Part shown: one piece after another, positions 1 through 6,490 of the stretch
How the letters are laid out: each line of letters opens with the position of its first letter
How positions within the stretch are numbered: the stretch's first letter is position 1
Source: DATKEG01 sp035544515
GTDB lineage: Bacteria > Acidobacteriota > Vicinamibacteria > Fen-336
Direction: 5' to 3'
NCBI GenBank assembly: GCA_035544515.1
Contig: DATKEG010000229.1
Coordinates: forward strand, 1 to 7,560
Length of the DNA: 7,560 nucleotides
Made by a program: the position numbers and the translations under genes
Notes under the pieces: model-generated
What the model was told of the DNA's origin: nothing
What the model saw: the letters and a program-made list of their open reading frames with translations, nothing else
Databases searched by the model: none

Positions 1-1
1 C

Positions 2-1198
2 GCGGACCGCCGGTTCGGCCCCGGCACGCGCCGCGCCCTGGCCGGCACGTTCCTGCTCACGCGCGGGCTCTCCCTGGGCGTGATCCTCTACGCCTCCGCC
101 CTCGTGGTGTCGATCGCCCTGGGCGTGCCCGTGGACGTGGCGATCCTGGCCGTGGGCCTCTTCTCGGTGGCCTACACCAGCCTGGGCGGCATCGCGGCGG
201 ACATCTGGAGCGACGCCGTCCAGCTCGTGATGCTGTGGGGAGGCACGCTCGTCTCCGCCTTCTACCTCGTGCGGCACGCCGGCTGGGCCGTCACCGAGGC
301 GATCCCCGCCGGACGGTCGCACGGCCTGGTGCTCGACGCCAGCGGGCTCGGGGACGGCCAGACGTTCGCCCTCTGGCCGATGCTGCTCGGCGGCGTGTTC
401 CTGTACATGTCCTACTACGGCTGCGACCAGAGCCAGGCCCAGCGCCTGCTCACGGCCCGCGACGAGGCGGCGGCGCGCCGCGCGCTGGTGCTCAACGGGC
501 TGCTCCGCTTTCCGCTGGTCCTGACCTACTGCGCCTTCGGCCTCCTCCTCGCGGGCCTGCTCGCCACCGACGCGAGCTTCGCGGCCTCGATGGAAGGACG
601 GCCCCCGGACAGCCTGGTGCCCGTCTTCATGATGAGCTACCTCCCGGCGGGCCTGCGCGGCCTCTTCCTGGCCGCTATCCTCGCCGCGGCCATGTCCTCG
701 ATCGACTCGGCCCTCAACTCGCTCGCCGCGATCACGCTCGAGGACGTGCTCGAGCGTCCGCCCGGCGCGCAGGGCGTGTGGCTCGGCCGTCTCACCGCGC
801 TGGGCTGGGGGCTGTTCGCGATCGCCGCGGGGTTGGCCTTCGCGCGCAGCGGCACCGGCGTGCTGGAGGGCGTCAACCAGGTGGGATCGGCCTTCTACGG
901 CCCCGTGCTCGCGGTCTTCCTGCTCGGCGTGCTCGCGCCGGCGGTGGGCGGCCGAGGCGCGGTGGCCGGCCTCGCCAGCGGCGTCGCCGGCAACCTCCTC
1001 CTCTGGAAGCTCGCCCCCGGCGTCTCCTGGCTCTGGTGGAACCCCGCCGGCCTGCTCGTGGCCGCGTTGGTCGCGCTGGCCGTGGACGGCGCCGTGCTCC
1101 GCCTTCCCGCCACCGCCTGGCCGCGCCGCGAGACCGTGATCCTCGGCAGCGCCTTCGCCGCCATGCTGCTCCTGCTGGCCATTCTGCCCCGCCCGTAG
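2..1198 (+). CDS. Sodium:solute symporter (SSS family), 5'-truncated by window edge
   Basis: This is an inner-membrane, sodium-coupled uptake transporter of the SSS/SGLT family. The reading frame is open from base 2 with no start codon needed, so 398 residues of a protein usually about 480-550 long are present and the first few helices lie outside the window. The first visible residues (RRFG, then a helix) fit the segment after an early cytoplasmic loop. GGIAADIWSDAVQ (about 185-225) matches the family's GG-x-A-x-x-W-[ST]-D-x-x-Q motif. AAAMSSIDSALNS (about 682-720) matches the helix carrying the serines of the conserved sodium site. GSAFYGPVLAVFLLGVL (from about 886) is a further family signature. 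Many Leu/Val/Ala-rich helices follow to the TAG stop. The substrate cannot be read from sequence; the motifs are nearest to the sugar/polyol (SGLT-like) branch. The gene converges on the enzyme cluster at its right, so it may feed that pathway, which is inference only. Confidence 0.93.
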   Translation, partial: ADRRFGPGTRRALAGTFLLTRGLSLGVILYASALVVSIALGVPVDVAILAVGLFSVAYTSLGGIAADIWSDAVQLVMLWGGTLVSAFYLVRHAGWAVTEAIPAGRSHGLVLDASGLGDGQTFALWPMLLGGVFLYMSYYGCDQSQAQRLLTARDEAAARRALVLNGLLRFPLVLTYCAFGLLLAGLLATDASFAASMEGRPPDSLVPVFMMSYLPAGLRGLFLAAILAAAMSSIDSALNSLAAITLEDVLERPPGAQGVWLGRLTALGWGLFAIAAGLAFARSGTGVLEGVNQVGSAFYGPVLAVFLLGVLAPAVGGRGAVAGLASGVAGNLLLWKLAPGVSWLWWNPAGLLVAALVALAVDGAVLRLPATAWPRRETVILGSAFAAMLLLLAILPRP

Positions 1199-1200
1199 TC

Positions 1201-1359
1201 AGGGCTCGTCACGGAATAACTGCGCCAATCTGGCCGCCGATGCATCCCGGCTGGCTGCGTTGCTCCTCCCTTGCATAGCACCGCTATGCGCGGTCATCGC
1301 GCCTTGCCAGCCGGGCGCCTCGGCGCCCATATTGGCACACCTATTCCGTGACGAACCCT
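1201..1359. repeat. Long imperfect palindrome (MITE-like or structured intergenic repeat)
   Basis: The two ends are inverted copies. The left arm 1201-1255 pairs with the right arm 1306-1359 at about 46 of 55 positions, with one single-base gap. The outermost stretch agrees at 17 of 18 bases (AGGGCTCGTCACGGAATA against AGGGTTCGTCACGGAATA). The middle is less paired but closes in a perfect hairpin, GCATAGC-ACC-GCTATGC (1273-1289). The element begins two bases after the symporter stop and its last base is the first base of the TTA (TAA on the - strand) ending the aldo/keto reductase, so it occupies the whole convergent gap. It has no T tract, so it is not a classical intrinsic terminator, although a stem this long could stop or protect transcripts from both sides. 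It encodes no protein. Its mobile origin is inferred from terminal inverted repeats, size (about 159 bp) and absence of coding; no clear target-site duplication is visible. Confidence 0.8.
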
Positions 1360-2363
1360 TACGGCCGCAGGGGACCGCTGCCGGCGCCCGTCCGCTCCAG
1401 GGCGGCGGCCACCTCCGTCAGGTCCGCCTCCGTCAACTCGAGACGGGCGGCGTCGATCCAGCCGTCGATCTGGGACGGCCGGCGCGCACCCACGATCGCG
1501 CCCGTGACCCCGGGCCAGGCCAGCGTCCAGGCCACGGCCACCGCGCCCACCGTCGTGCCGTGGCGGTCGGCGATCGGCCGCAGCGCCTCGGCGAGGGCGA
1601 GGTTCCTGCGGAGCGCATCGCCCTGGAACCACGGCGCGCGCGCGCGCCAGTCGTCCGCGGGCAGGCTCGCGGCGCGCGCGGCCGTGAAGCCGCCGCTGAG
1701 CAGGCCGGCCTGCATGGGACTGTAGACGATCACGCCCGTCCGGTGCACCGCGCACCAGGGCAGCACCGTCTCGGCGGCCTCGCGGCGGATGGCCGAGAAC
1801 GGTGGCTGCAGCGTTTCCACGTGGCCGATGCGCTCGGCGGCATCGAGCCGCGCGATGTCGTGGTTGGACAGGCCCACCGCACGTACCTTGCCCTCGGCCT
1901 TGAGGTCGAGGAGCGTCCGCCAGTACTGCTCGATGGGCGTGCCGTCCTCGGCCGGCCAGTGCATCTGGTAGAGGTCGATGCGCTCGAGGCCCAGCCGCCG
2001 CAGCGAGGCCTCGACCTCGCGCCGGAGGCTGTCCGCCCGGCCGACGCGCCGGGCCTGCGCCATGGGGTTGGCCTCGTCCCAGACGAGCCCGCACTTGGTG
2101 AAGACGAACGGCCGGCCGCGCTCCGGGATCTCGCGCAGCGCCCGCGCCACGACTTCCTCCGAATGGCCGTTGCCGTATACGGCCGCGGTGTCGATCCAGT
2201 TGATGCCGCTCTCCACCGCGTGCCGGATGGCGGCGACCGACTCGTCGTCGTCCTGCCTGCCCCAGGCGAAGGCCCAGCCGCCGCCGCCGATGGCCCAGGC
2301 GCCGAAGCCCACGCGCGTGACGTCCATGCCCGTCGAGCCCAACGGGCGGGTGGGTACGTCCAT
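1359..2363 (-). CDS. Aldo/keto reductase (cytosolic)
   Basis: This is an NAD(P)H-dependent carbonyl reductase or alcohol dehydrogenase of the aldo/keto reductase (AKR) superfamily, 334 residues, a normal length. The full catalytic tetrad is visible: Asp58 and Tyr63 (WIDTAAVYGNGHSEE), Lys90 (FVFTK) and His135 (DLYQMHWP). The N-terminal strand pair RPLGSTGMDVTRVGFGAWAIGG is typical of the family, and GAIVGARRPSQI (about 289-300) is the usual C-terminal cofactor-phosphate loop. There is no signal peptide, so it should act in the cytosol. The ATG at 2363 was chosen because an 11-base perfect Shine-Dalgarno match lies 7 bases upstream; the frame stays open for another 1.5 kb upstream, but that part is a shadow of the neighbouring genes. 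It is the last gene of the leftward cluster, 29 bp after the enolase-superfamily gene. A role in reducing or oxidising a sugar-derived intermediate is inferred from context; the substrate is unknown. Confidence 0.95.
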   Translation of the reverse strand: MDVPTRPLGSTGMDVTRVGFGAWAIGGGGWAFAWGRQDDDESVAAIRHAVESGINWIDTAAVYGNGHSEEVVARALREIPERGRPFVFTKCGLVWDEANPMAQARRVGRADSLRREVEASLRRLGLERIDLYQMHWPAEDGTPIEQYWRTLLDLKAEGKVRAVGLSNHDIARLDAAERIGHVETLQPPFSAIRREAAETVLPWCAVHRTGVIVYSPMQAGLLSGGFTAARAASLPADDWRARAPWFQGDALRRNLALAEALRPIADRHGTTVGAVAVAWTLAWPGVTGAIVGARRPSQIDGWIDAARLELTEADLTEVAAALERTGAGSGPLRP

Positions 2364-2364
2364 G

Positions 2365-2376
2365 CGATCACCTCCT
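2365..2376 (-). promoter_or_regulatory. Extended Shine-Dalgarno site of the aldo/keto reductase
   Basis: On the - strand the sequence AGGAGGTGATCG precedes the ATG at 2363, with 7 bases between AGGAGG and the start codon. AGGAGGTGATC is complementary over 11 consecutive bases to the conserved 3' end of bacterial 16S rRNA. It fixes the start of this gene and suggests strong independent initiation for the last gene of the unit. The upstream genes show weak or no Shine-Dalgarno sites. Confidence 0.85.
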
Positions 2377-2392
2377 GGCTTTCCCTGCGACC

Positions 2393-3811
2393 TCACCGTG
2401 GGACGAGCTCGTCCGGGATCCCGAGCCCGGGCCCGCCGATCTCCGCCGTCCCCAGGTGGCCGTCGCTCACCTCGAAGATGCCCGGGAAGCGCGCGGACCA
2501 GGGCGCGTTGGCCGCCGGCACGTATTGGCGCGCGTTGGCCTCGATCCCGGCCACCGAGGGCACGCGCGCGGAGATGCCCACGGCATGGATCAGCGACGCT
2601 CCGGGGCAGGTGAGGTCCTGCACGCAGAGGAACATGCCGTACTTCTGCGCGGCCGCCGCCATCAGCACCGCCTGGCTCTGGCCCTTGCACGCCTTGAGGG
2701 CGACGCCGTTGTAGCCCATCTCGCGCGCGAGGAGCAGGCTCTCGAGGTCGACCAGCGACTCGTCGATCACCACCGGCCGGAGCTTCGCCGCCTCGTGCAT
2801 GACGTTGGCGCGGTCCTTCCGCAGGTCGCGCCCGGTCGGCTGCTCGACGTAGAGGACGCGCGCGAAGCCCGCGGGCGCCGCCGCGCGCACCTGTCGCAGG
2901 CCGTCGAGGACGTAGTCGACGTTCGGGCAGCGCTCGTTGAAGTCCAGGCAATACGACCAGTCCCTCACGCCGCGCCCGGCCTGCGTCCGGCTGGCGATGC
3001 GGTCGATGCGCAGCGTGCGCTCCACGTCCCAGCGCAGGTCCTCGCCGCTGAGCTTGATCTTGATCCGCACGAGGCCGTCGCGCTCGATCCACTGTGGCAG
3101 CGTCTCGGGCAGGCCGTCGCCGACCGGTTTCTCCACGTCGCTCGCCTCGAGCGGGTCGAGCCCGCCCACGCTGTGGAAGAGCGGGATGCGCGGCTGCGGC
3201 CGGGGCAGCAGGAAGCGGTCCAGCCTCTCGCCACGGAAGTCGCGGCCGAGGTAGCGGGCCAGGTCGTGCGGGAGCAGGTCGGGGCCGTACGTGGCGTACA
3301 CGTTTCGCCCGTGGAGCTTGCCGAACGCGTCGTGCAGCGCGGCGTCGAACGGGCTCGCGACCACCAGGGTGCACAGCTTGGGGATCGGCTCGGCCAGCCC
3401 GCGCGAGGCGCCGGCGGCGGCCGCCAGGTACTCCGGCTCCAGGACGTGGGCGAGGTCGAGCGGGTGGCCCACCTCCGTGCACCGGCCGGTGATCCGCGCG
3501 ATGCGCTCCGCCAGGTCCTTCATGGCGCCGAGGGTGGCGTCGTAGGACATCGTGCGCGAGGGGAACGCCCACACGTTGCCCATGGTCATGGAGCCGAAGC
3601 CCCAGGCGCTCCGGCCCCCGCGCGTCTCCACGCGGCAGCGGACGTTCAGGAGCGTGACCCGGTCCACGACGCGCCCCCCGAACTTGTAGGGCGCGCGGTA
3701 CACGTAGTCCTCGTAGCCGTGGCGGACGTCGGTGATGCGGACGTCCGTCGAGCTGGGCACGGCCACGGCCGCGGCCACGCGCTTCAGGAAGCCGCGGCGG
3801 GTGAGGGTCAC
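2393..3811 (-). CDS. Enolase-superfamily protein (mandelate racemase/muconate lactonizing-like) with Tat-type leader
   Basis: The protein has 472 residues; typical mandelate racemase/muconate lactonizing enzymes have about 360-420. It starts at GTG 3811, overlapping the upstream stop by 4 bases (GTGA), with no clear Shine-Dalgarno, so translation is probably coupled. Residues 4-11 (TRRGFLKR) form a twin-arginine motif, but the hydrophobic stretch is only about 8-10 residues and has no AxA cleavage site. The N-terminal capping domain (about 23-200) includes GFGSMTMGNVWAFPS. The barrel shows Lys251-x-Lys253 (RIKIKLSG), metal ligands Asp290 (LDFNE), Glu323 (VEQP) and Asp350 (VIDES), and Lys373 (ALKACKG) on the opposite face. 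This Lys-x-Lys...Asp/Glu/Asp...Lys order is that of the muconate lactonizing subgroup, which includes cycloisomerases, succinylbenzoate synthases and dipeptide epimerases. The active site looks intact. The neighbours suggest a sugar-acid or related carboxylate substrate; the reaction cannot be fixed. Confidence 0.88.
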   Translation of the reverse strand: MTLTRRGFLKRVAAAVAVPSSTDVRITDVRHGYEDYVYRAPYKFGGRVVDRVTLLNVRCRVETRGGRSAWGFGSMTMGNVWAFPSRTMSYDATLGAMKDLAERIARITGRCTEVGHPLDLAHVLEPEYLAAAAGASRGLAEPIPKLCTLVVASPFDAALHDAFGKLHGRNVYATYGPDLLPHDLARYLGRDFRGERLDRFLLPRPQPRIPLFHSVGGLDPLEASDVEKPVGDGLPETLPQWIERDGLVRIKIKLSGEDLRWDVERTLRIDRIASRTQAGRGVRDWSYCLDFNERCPNVDYVLDGLRQVRAAAPAGFARVLYVEQPTGRDLRKDRANVMHEAAKLRPVVIDESLVDLESLLLAREMGYNGVALKACKGQSQAVLMAAAAQKYGMFLCVQDLTCPGASLIHAVGISARVPSVAGIEANARQYVPAANAPWSARFPGIFEVSDGHLGTAEIGGPGLGIPDELVPR

Positions 3812-4749
3812 GACGCGGCGGTCCCGTAGGCCTCGGCCAGGCGCGCCCGCAGGAAAGCGAGGTCGCGCGTGGCCGCGGCCAGCGTGTGGTCCTGCCGGGC
3901 GGCCGGCGTGTCACCGGGGATGTCGTACTCGAGGTGCAGGGAGACCGGCCCCGCGAACGCGGCGCGCGCCAGGGCCGCGAAGAACGGCTTCCACTCCACC
4001 ATGCCCTCGCCGAGCGGGCAGTTGCGCTGCCGCCAGCCGCTCGCGGTCTTCTCCCAGAAGAAGTCCTTGACGGCGACCATCTTCAGGCGCGGGGCCGCCA
4101 GGTTGAGGGCGGAGCGCCAGCCGCCGTCGCCGCCTTCCACGACCGCATGGCGGACGTCGAAGTAATAGCCGGCCCACCGCGGATCGAGGCCGTCCATCAC
4201 GCGCGCCAGGTCCCAGACGGGCCCGCCGACGTATCCGGCGTGGTTGTGGTAGCCGAGCTGGACGCCGCATTCGGCGCCGATCGCCGCCAGGCCGCGCAGC
4301 TCCGCCCCGGCGGCGTCGAGCTCCCGGCGCACGTCGTCGAACCGGTAGCGATAGTACCCGGGCTTGAAGAAGGGGACCCGGTGCCGCCCGGCAGTCTCCA
4401 GGATGGGGCGAGCCGTGGGATCGGACGCGGACACGAGGCCCGTGGTGATCATGGGCACCTCGAGCCCCTCGTCCCGCAGCCCCGCGAGGAAGGACGGCAG
4501 GTCCGAGGCCGCGCGCTCGGGAAGCACGTGCCCGCCCGGACGCACCGTGAGGTCCACGCCCGCGAAGCCGAGGGTCTTGGCCGCGCGTCCGAGACCGTGA
4601 GCGTCGAGGCCCGGCAGGTGCTTCGAGAAGAGGCACACCGTCCCGCGGAACGCGGACCGCGGACCGCCCGCCGCCTCACCCCGCGCCGTGCTGGCGAAGG
4701 CCGCCGCGGCGGCGGCGCGCAAGAAGTCGCGTCTGCTCCGGCCGCTCAT
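3808..4749 (-). CDS. Xylose isomerase-like TIM-barrel protein (sugar phosphate isomerase/epimerase family) with Tat leader
   Basis: This 313-residue protein is a likely isomerase or epimerase of the AP-endonuclease-2/xylose-isomerase-like barrel group. Residues 4-20 (RSRRDFLRAAAAAAF...) form a twin-arginine leader, with possible cleavage near residues 22-27. Barrel landmarks are GFAGVDLTVRPGGH (61-74), GVQLGYHNHAG (162-172; His168, His170), YYFDVRHAVVEGG (195-207; Asp198, His201), VAVKDFFWEK (225-234), PLGEGMVEW (245-253) and SLHLEYD (270-276; Glu274). The His of the usual HxKD metal motif is Ala226 here. The ATG at 4749 was chosen because it puts the RR pair at residues 6-7; an in-frame ATG at 4785 would add 12 residues and leave only 10 bp to the upstream gene. 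Neither has a good Shine-Dalgarno. The stop overlaps the next gene's start by 4 bp. The substrate is unknown; partnership with the enolase-superfamily protein is inferred from the overlap. Confidence 0.88.
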   Translation of the reverse strand: MSGRSRRDFLRAAAAAAFASTARGEAAGGPRSAFRGTVCLFSKHLPGLDAHGLGRAAKTLGFAGVDLTVRPGGHVLPERAASDLPSFLAGLRDEGLEVPMITTGLVSASDPTARPILETAGRHRVPFFKPGYYRYRFDDVRRELDAAGAELRGLAAIGAECGVQLGYHNHAGYVGGPVWDLARVMDGLDPRWAGYYFDVRHAVVEGGDGGWRSALNLAAPRLKMVAVKDFFWEKTASGWRQRNCPLGEGMVEWKPFFAALARAAFAGPVSLHLEYDIPGDTPAARQDHTLAAATRDLAFLRARLAEAYGTAAS

Positions 4750-4795
4750 GGCGGGAAGAGTACCGCAAGCGCGGCCACGGCTCATCCACGAGCTG

Positions 4796-6214
4796 CTAGG
4801 CCAGGAACAGGAACCATGCGGAGACGCCCGTGGCCGTGAAGACCAGCAGGCAGGACACGAGGCCCACGGCGAACAACGCTCGGGAGGCGCGCAGCGGCGG
4901 AGGCAGGCGGCCGTCGAGCCAGAGTGCGGCCACGAACGCGAGGGCCACGCCGAGGTTGGTGGAGAGGAGACCGACGAAGTCCATCATGGCCTGCGGCTGG
5001 ACGCGGAACCAGAGCAGGGGGATCGAGCAGGCGGCCAGGTACAGGCCGATGGCGCGGAGCACGCTGGCGTAGGACCGCGCGGCCATCCGGCCGGGGAGAA
5101 GCGCGCCCAGGAAGGCGTGCGTCACGCGGGCGTAGATCTCCGGCACGGAGTTGAGCGTGCCCCAGAGCGCGAGCAGGATGGCCACGTAGTAGACCGGGAT
5201 CAGCGCCGGGGAGATCCTCTCGAAGATCGCCGACTGCCGCGAGAGCAGGTCGAAGCCCAGCGGCATCTGGCCGATGGGATGGAGCACCACCGCTCCCGCG
5301 ACCAGGAAGGCCGCGGTCACCGCGAAGATCAGCGCCGCGGTGATGATCAGGTCGCCGCGCACGAGGGCGAGCCCGGCCACGGCGCGCCGCCGGTTGGCCT
5401 CGTCGGTGGGCAGGCGGTCGGGCGGGGGAGCGGGCCGCGCCCCCCGGAACACGCCCCAGCCCTTCCGCCGCACGAACTCGCAGTACACGACGTATCCCAT
5501 GGCGACGTTGCCGGTGTAGCCGAAGACCGTGCTCAGCTCCAGGGCCATGGGCCGGCCGGCGAACGCCTCGCGCGCCCAGTCGGGCACCGCGGGGATGCGC
5601 CCGATCCCGAACAGCCCGGCGAGGAGGCGCCGCAGGTCGGGTCCCACGAGCAGGGTGGAGACGACCACGCACAGGAGCAGCACCAGGCAGACCACCACCT
5701 GCTGCTTCTCCAGCACCTCGTATTTCTGCACGACCGCCACCAGGATGGCCGCGAGCGCGAAGCCGATGGCCCACGCCCGCGCATCGCCGCCCGCGTGCTG
5801 CGTGATCAACACACCGCACGGGGCGGCGATGGCCGCGAACACGGCGCCCGCGGGCACGAGATCCGCCACCAGGATGAAGACGAGGAGCCACCCGCGCGGG
5901 CCGGGCAGCTCCAGGAGCCGGCGCGCGACCGCGTCGCCCGTGAGCGCGGCGTACCGGCCGAGCAGGTACAGCAGCACGAACGACTTGGTGAAGGACGCGA
6001 CGAGGATGAGCCAGAGCAGGTCGTAGCCGCCCCAGGCCCCGGCGCGCACGGCCAGGATCGTCTCTCCGGCGCCGATGGTCGCCGAGGCCAGGATGGCGCC
6101 GGGTCCGAACACGCCGAGCATGGCCAGGCCGCGCGGCGGAGGCGGGCTCTCGGGGTAGGACCAGTCTTCGTCCGCGCGTTCCGGCCCGGCCATCGAGTCC
6201 TTCGCGCGGTGCAT
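4796..6214 (-). CDS. Divergent Nramp-like membrane transporter
   Basis: The protein has 472 residues and about 11 hydrophobic segments, so it is an inner-membrane carrier. After a polar, proline-rich N-terminus (1-30) the first helix reads FGPGAILASATIGAGETI (36-53), which aligns with the first helix of Nramp (SLC11) transporters. The metal-binding DPGN of classical MntH proteins is replaced by IGAGET. The helix where Nramp has its Met-Pro-His motif reads VFGYTGNVAMGYVVY (230-244), with no MPH. LWGTLNSVPEIYARV (350-364) and DFVGLLSTNLGVALAF (412-427) are later helices. A soluble, proline-rich loop lies at about 250-280. A manganese or iron role is therefore doubtful, and uptake of an organic substrate of the cluster is possible but unproven. 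Another start, ATG 6193 (residue 8), has an AAGGA 4 bases upstream and may be the true one. It is the first gene of the leftward unit and ends with TAG. Confidence 0.85.
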   Translation of the reverse strand: MHRAKDSMAGPERADEDWSYPESPPPPRGLAMLGVFGPGAILASATIGAGETILAVRAGAWGGYDLLWLILVASFTKSFVLLYLLGRYAALTGDAVARRLLELPGPRGWLLVFILVADLVPAGAVFAAIAAPCGVLITQHAGGDARAWAIGFALAAILVAVVQKYEVLEKQQVVVCLVLLLCVVVSTLLVGPDLRRLLAGLFGIGRIPAVPDWAREAFAGRPMALELSTVFGYTGNVAMGYVVYCEFVRRKGWGVFRGARPAPPPDRLPTDEANRRRAVAGLALVRGDLIITAALIFAVTAAFLVAGAVVLHPIGQMPLGFDLLSRQSAIFERISPALIPVYYVAILLALWGTLNSVPEIYARVTHAFLGALLPGRMAARSYASVLRAIGLYLAACSIPLLWFRVQPQAMMDFVGLLSTNLGVALAFVAALWLDGRLPPPLRASRALFAVGLVSCLLVFTATGVSAWFLFLA

Positions 6215-6254
6215 GGGCCTGGAGGGGCAGGTCGGCGCGTCCGGCGCAAGTAGA

Positions 6255-6490
6255 TTAGGAGCGGTCCTCGCGGTCCTCCGTGACCGCGTCGCTCAGCGGT
6301 CGGCCGCGGCTGGTGATCGGCCTGAAGGGCCGAAGGGGCCCGCGCGATTGCCCGCGGGTCAGGATACCCAGCGCCTCGAGCTCGGCCAGGCGGCGGTCGA
6401 GACCCTCTCCGCTCGCAACGAGCGGTTGAGATGCGCACCCAGACGCGTCTTGAGTTCGCGCGATCCGACGGTGTGCCTGAGGCGACTCAT
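6255..6490 (-). pseudogene. Decayed Phd/YefM-type antitoxin, frameshifted with a probable internal deletion
   Basis: Two halves of one antitoxin lie in different frames. From ATG 6490 the frame gives 43 residues to TGA 6359; its first 30 contain TVGSRELKTRLGAHLNRS followed by LRAERV, matching the N-terminal DNA-binding part of Phd/YefM antitoxins (consensus near TVGxRELKxRLxxYLRRVRxGExV). From about 6404 the frame shifts and reads LDRRLAELEALGIL, then GRPLSDAVTEDREDRS to TAA 6255, which matches the tail of such proteins (usually RGRPLSxxVLEDR). The central stretch usually reading like VTDRGRPVAEL is missing, so roughly 20 codons appear to have been lost out of frame near 6404. Joined, the halves make about 78 residues against 80-95 normally. 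No PIN-domain or other toxin gene follows; the transporter starts 41 bp downstream. The rest of the 330 bp gap (6215-6254 and 6508-6544) shows nothing recognisable. A sequencing error could explain a frameshift but not the missing centre. Confidence 0.72.

Larger units (their letters stand above)
1359..6214 (-). other. Predicted four-gene leftward transcription unit
   Basis: Four genes on the - strand follow one another with gaps of 10-46 bp (depending on the start chosen for the TIM-barrel gene), a 4 bp overlap and 29 bp. In order they are the Nramp-like transporter, the xylose-isomerase-like TIM-barrel protein, the enolase-superfamily protein and the aldo/keto reductase. There is no room for terminators or promoters between them, and the unit ends at the convergent palindrome at 1201-1359. 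I could not find convincing -35/-10 boxes in the 40 bp between the decayed antitoxin and the transporter, so the promoter may lie within or upstream of the antitoxin fossil, or transcription may read through from the Tat aldo/keto reductase gene at 6545-7543. Co-transcription is inferred from spacing only. Confidence 0.7.

Noticed and set aside
235..1278. 347-residue + strand open frame inside the symporter
   Set aside because: Out-of-frame, Arg/Pro/Gly-rich; the other frame carries the clear SSS motifs.
1273..1289. Central hairpin GCATAGC-ACC-GCTATGC as a stand-alone intrinsic terminator
   Set aside because: No T tract on either side; it is better explained as the tip of the larger palindrome.
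1260..2714. Long + strand open frame opposite the aldo/keto reductase
   Set aside because: It is antisense to a clear reductase with a full catalytic tetrad; its composition (Arg/Ala/Gly/Pro-rich, no domain) is that of a GC-driven shadow.
2456..3829. Long + strand open frame opposite the enolase-superfamily gene
   Set aside because: It mirrors the codon structure of the real gene, with Val/Ala/Arg/His/Asp-rich low-complexity protein and no recognisable motif.
2364..3914. Apparent 851-residue - strand protein, formed by extending the aldo/keto reductase frame upstream
   Set aside because: The extra 517 residues overlap the enolase-superfamily gene in another frame and are Arg/Pro/Gly-rich with no domain. 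The reductase has its own strong Shine-Dalgarno and ATG at 2363.
4688..6253. 521-residue + strand open frame opposite the transporter
   Set aside because: Very rich in His, Gln, Glu, Gly and Arg, as expected from the complement of hydrophobic membrane codons; no domain.
6338..6358. Possible hairpin CCCGCG...CGCGGG as a terminator
   Set aside because: Short, GC-only arms without a T run, lying inside the antitoxin remnant where the codons explain it (RGQSRG).
5806..6438. - strand open frame crossing the antitoxin remnant and the start of the transporter
   Set aside because: It is the third frame, carrying neither antitoxin half nor the transporter; low-complexity Arg/Pro/Ser composition.
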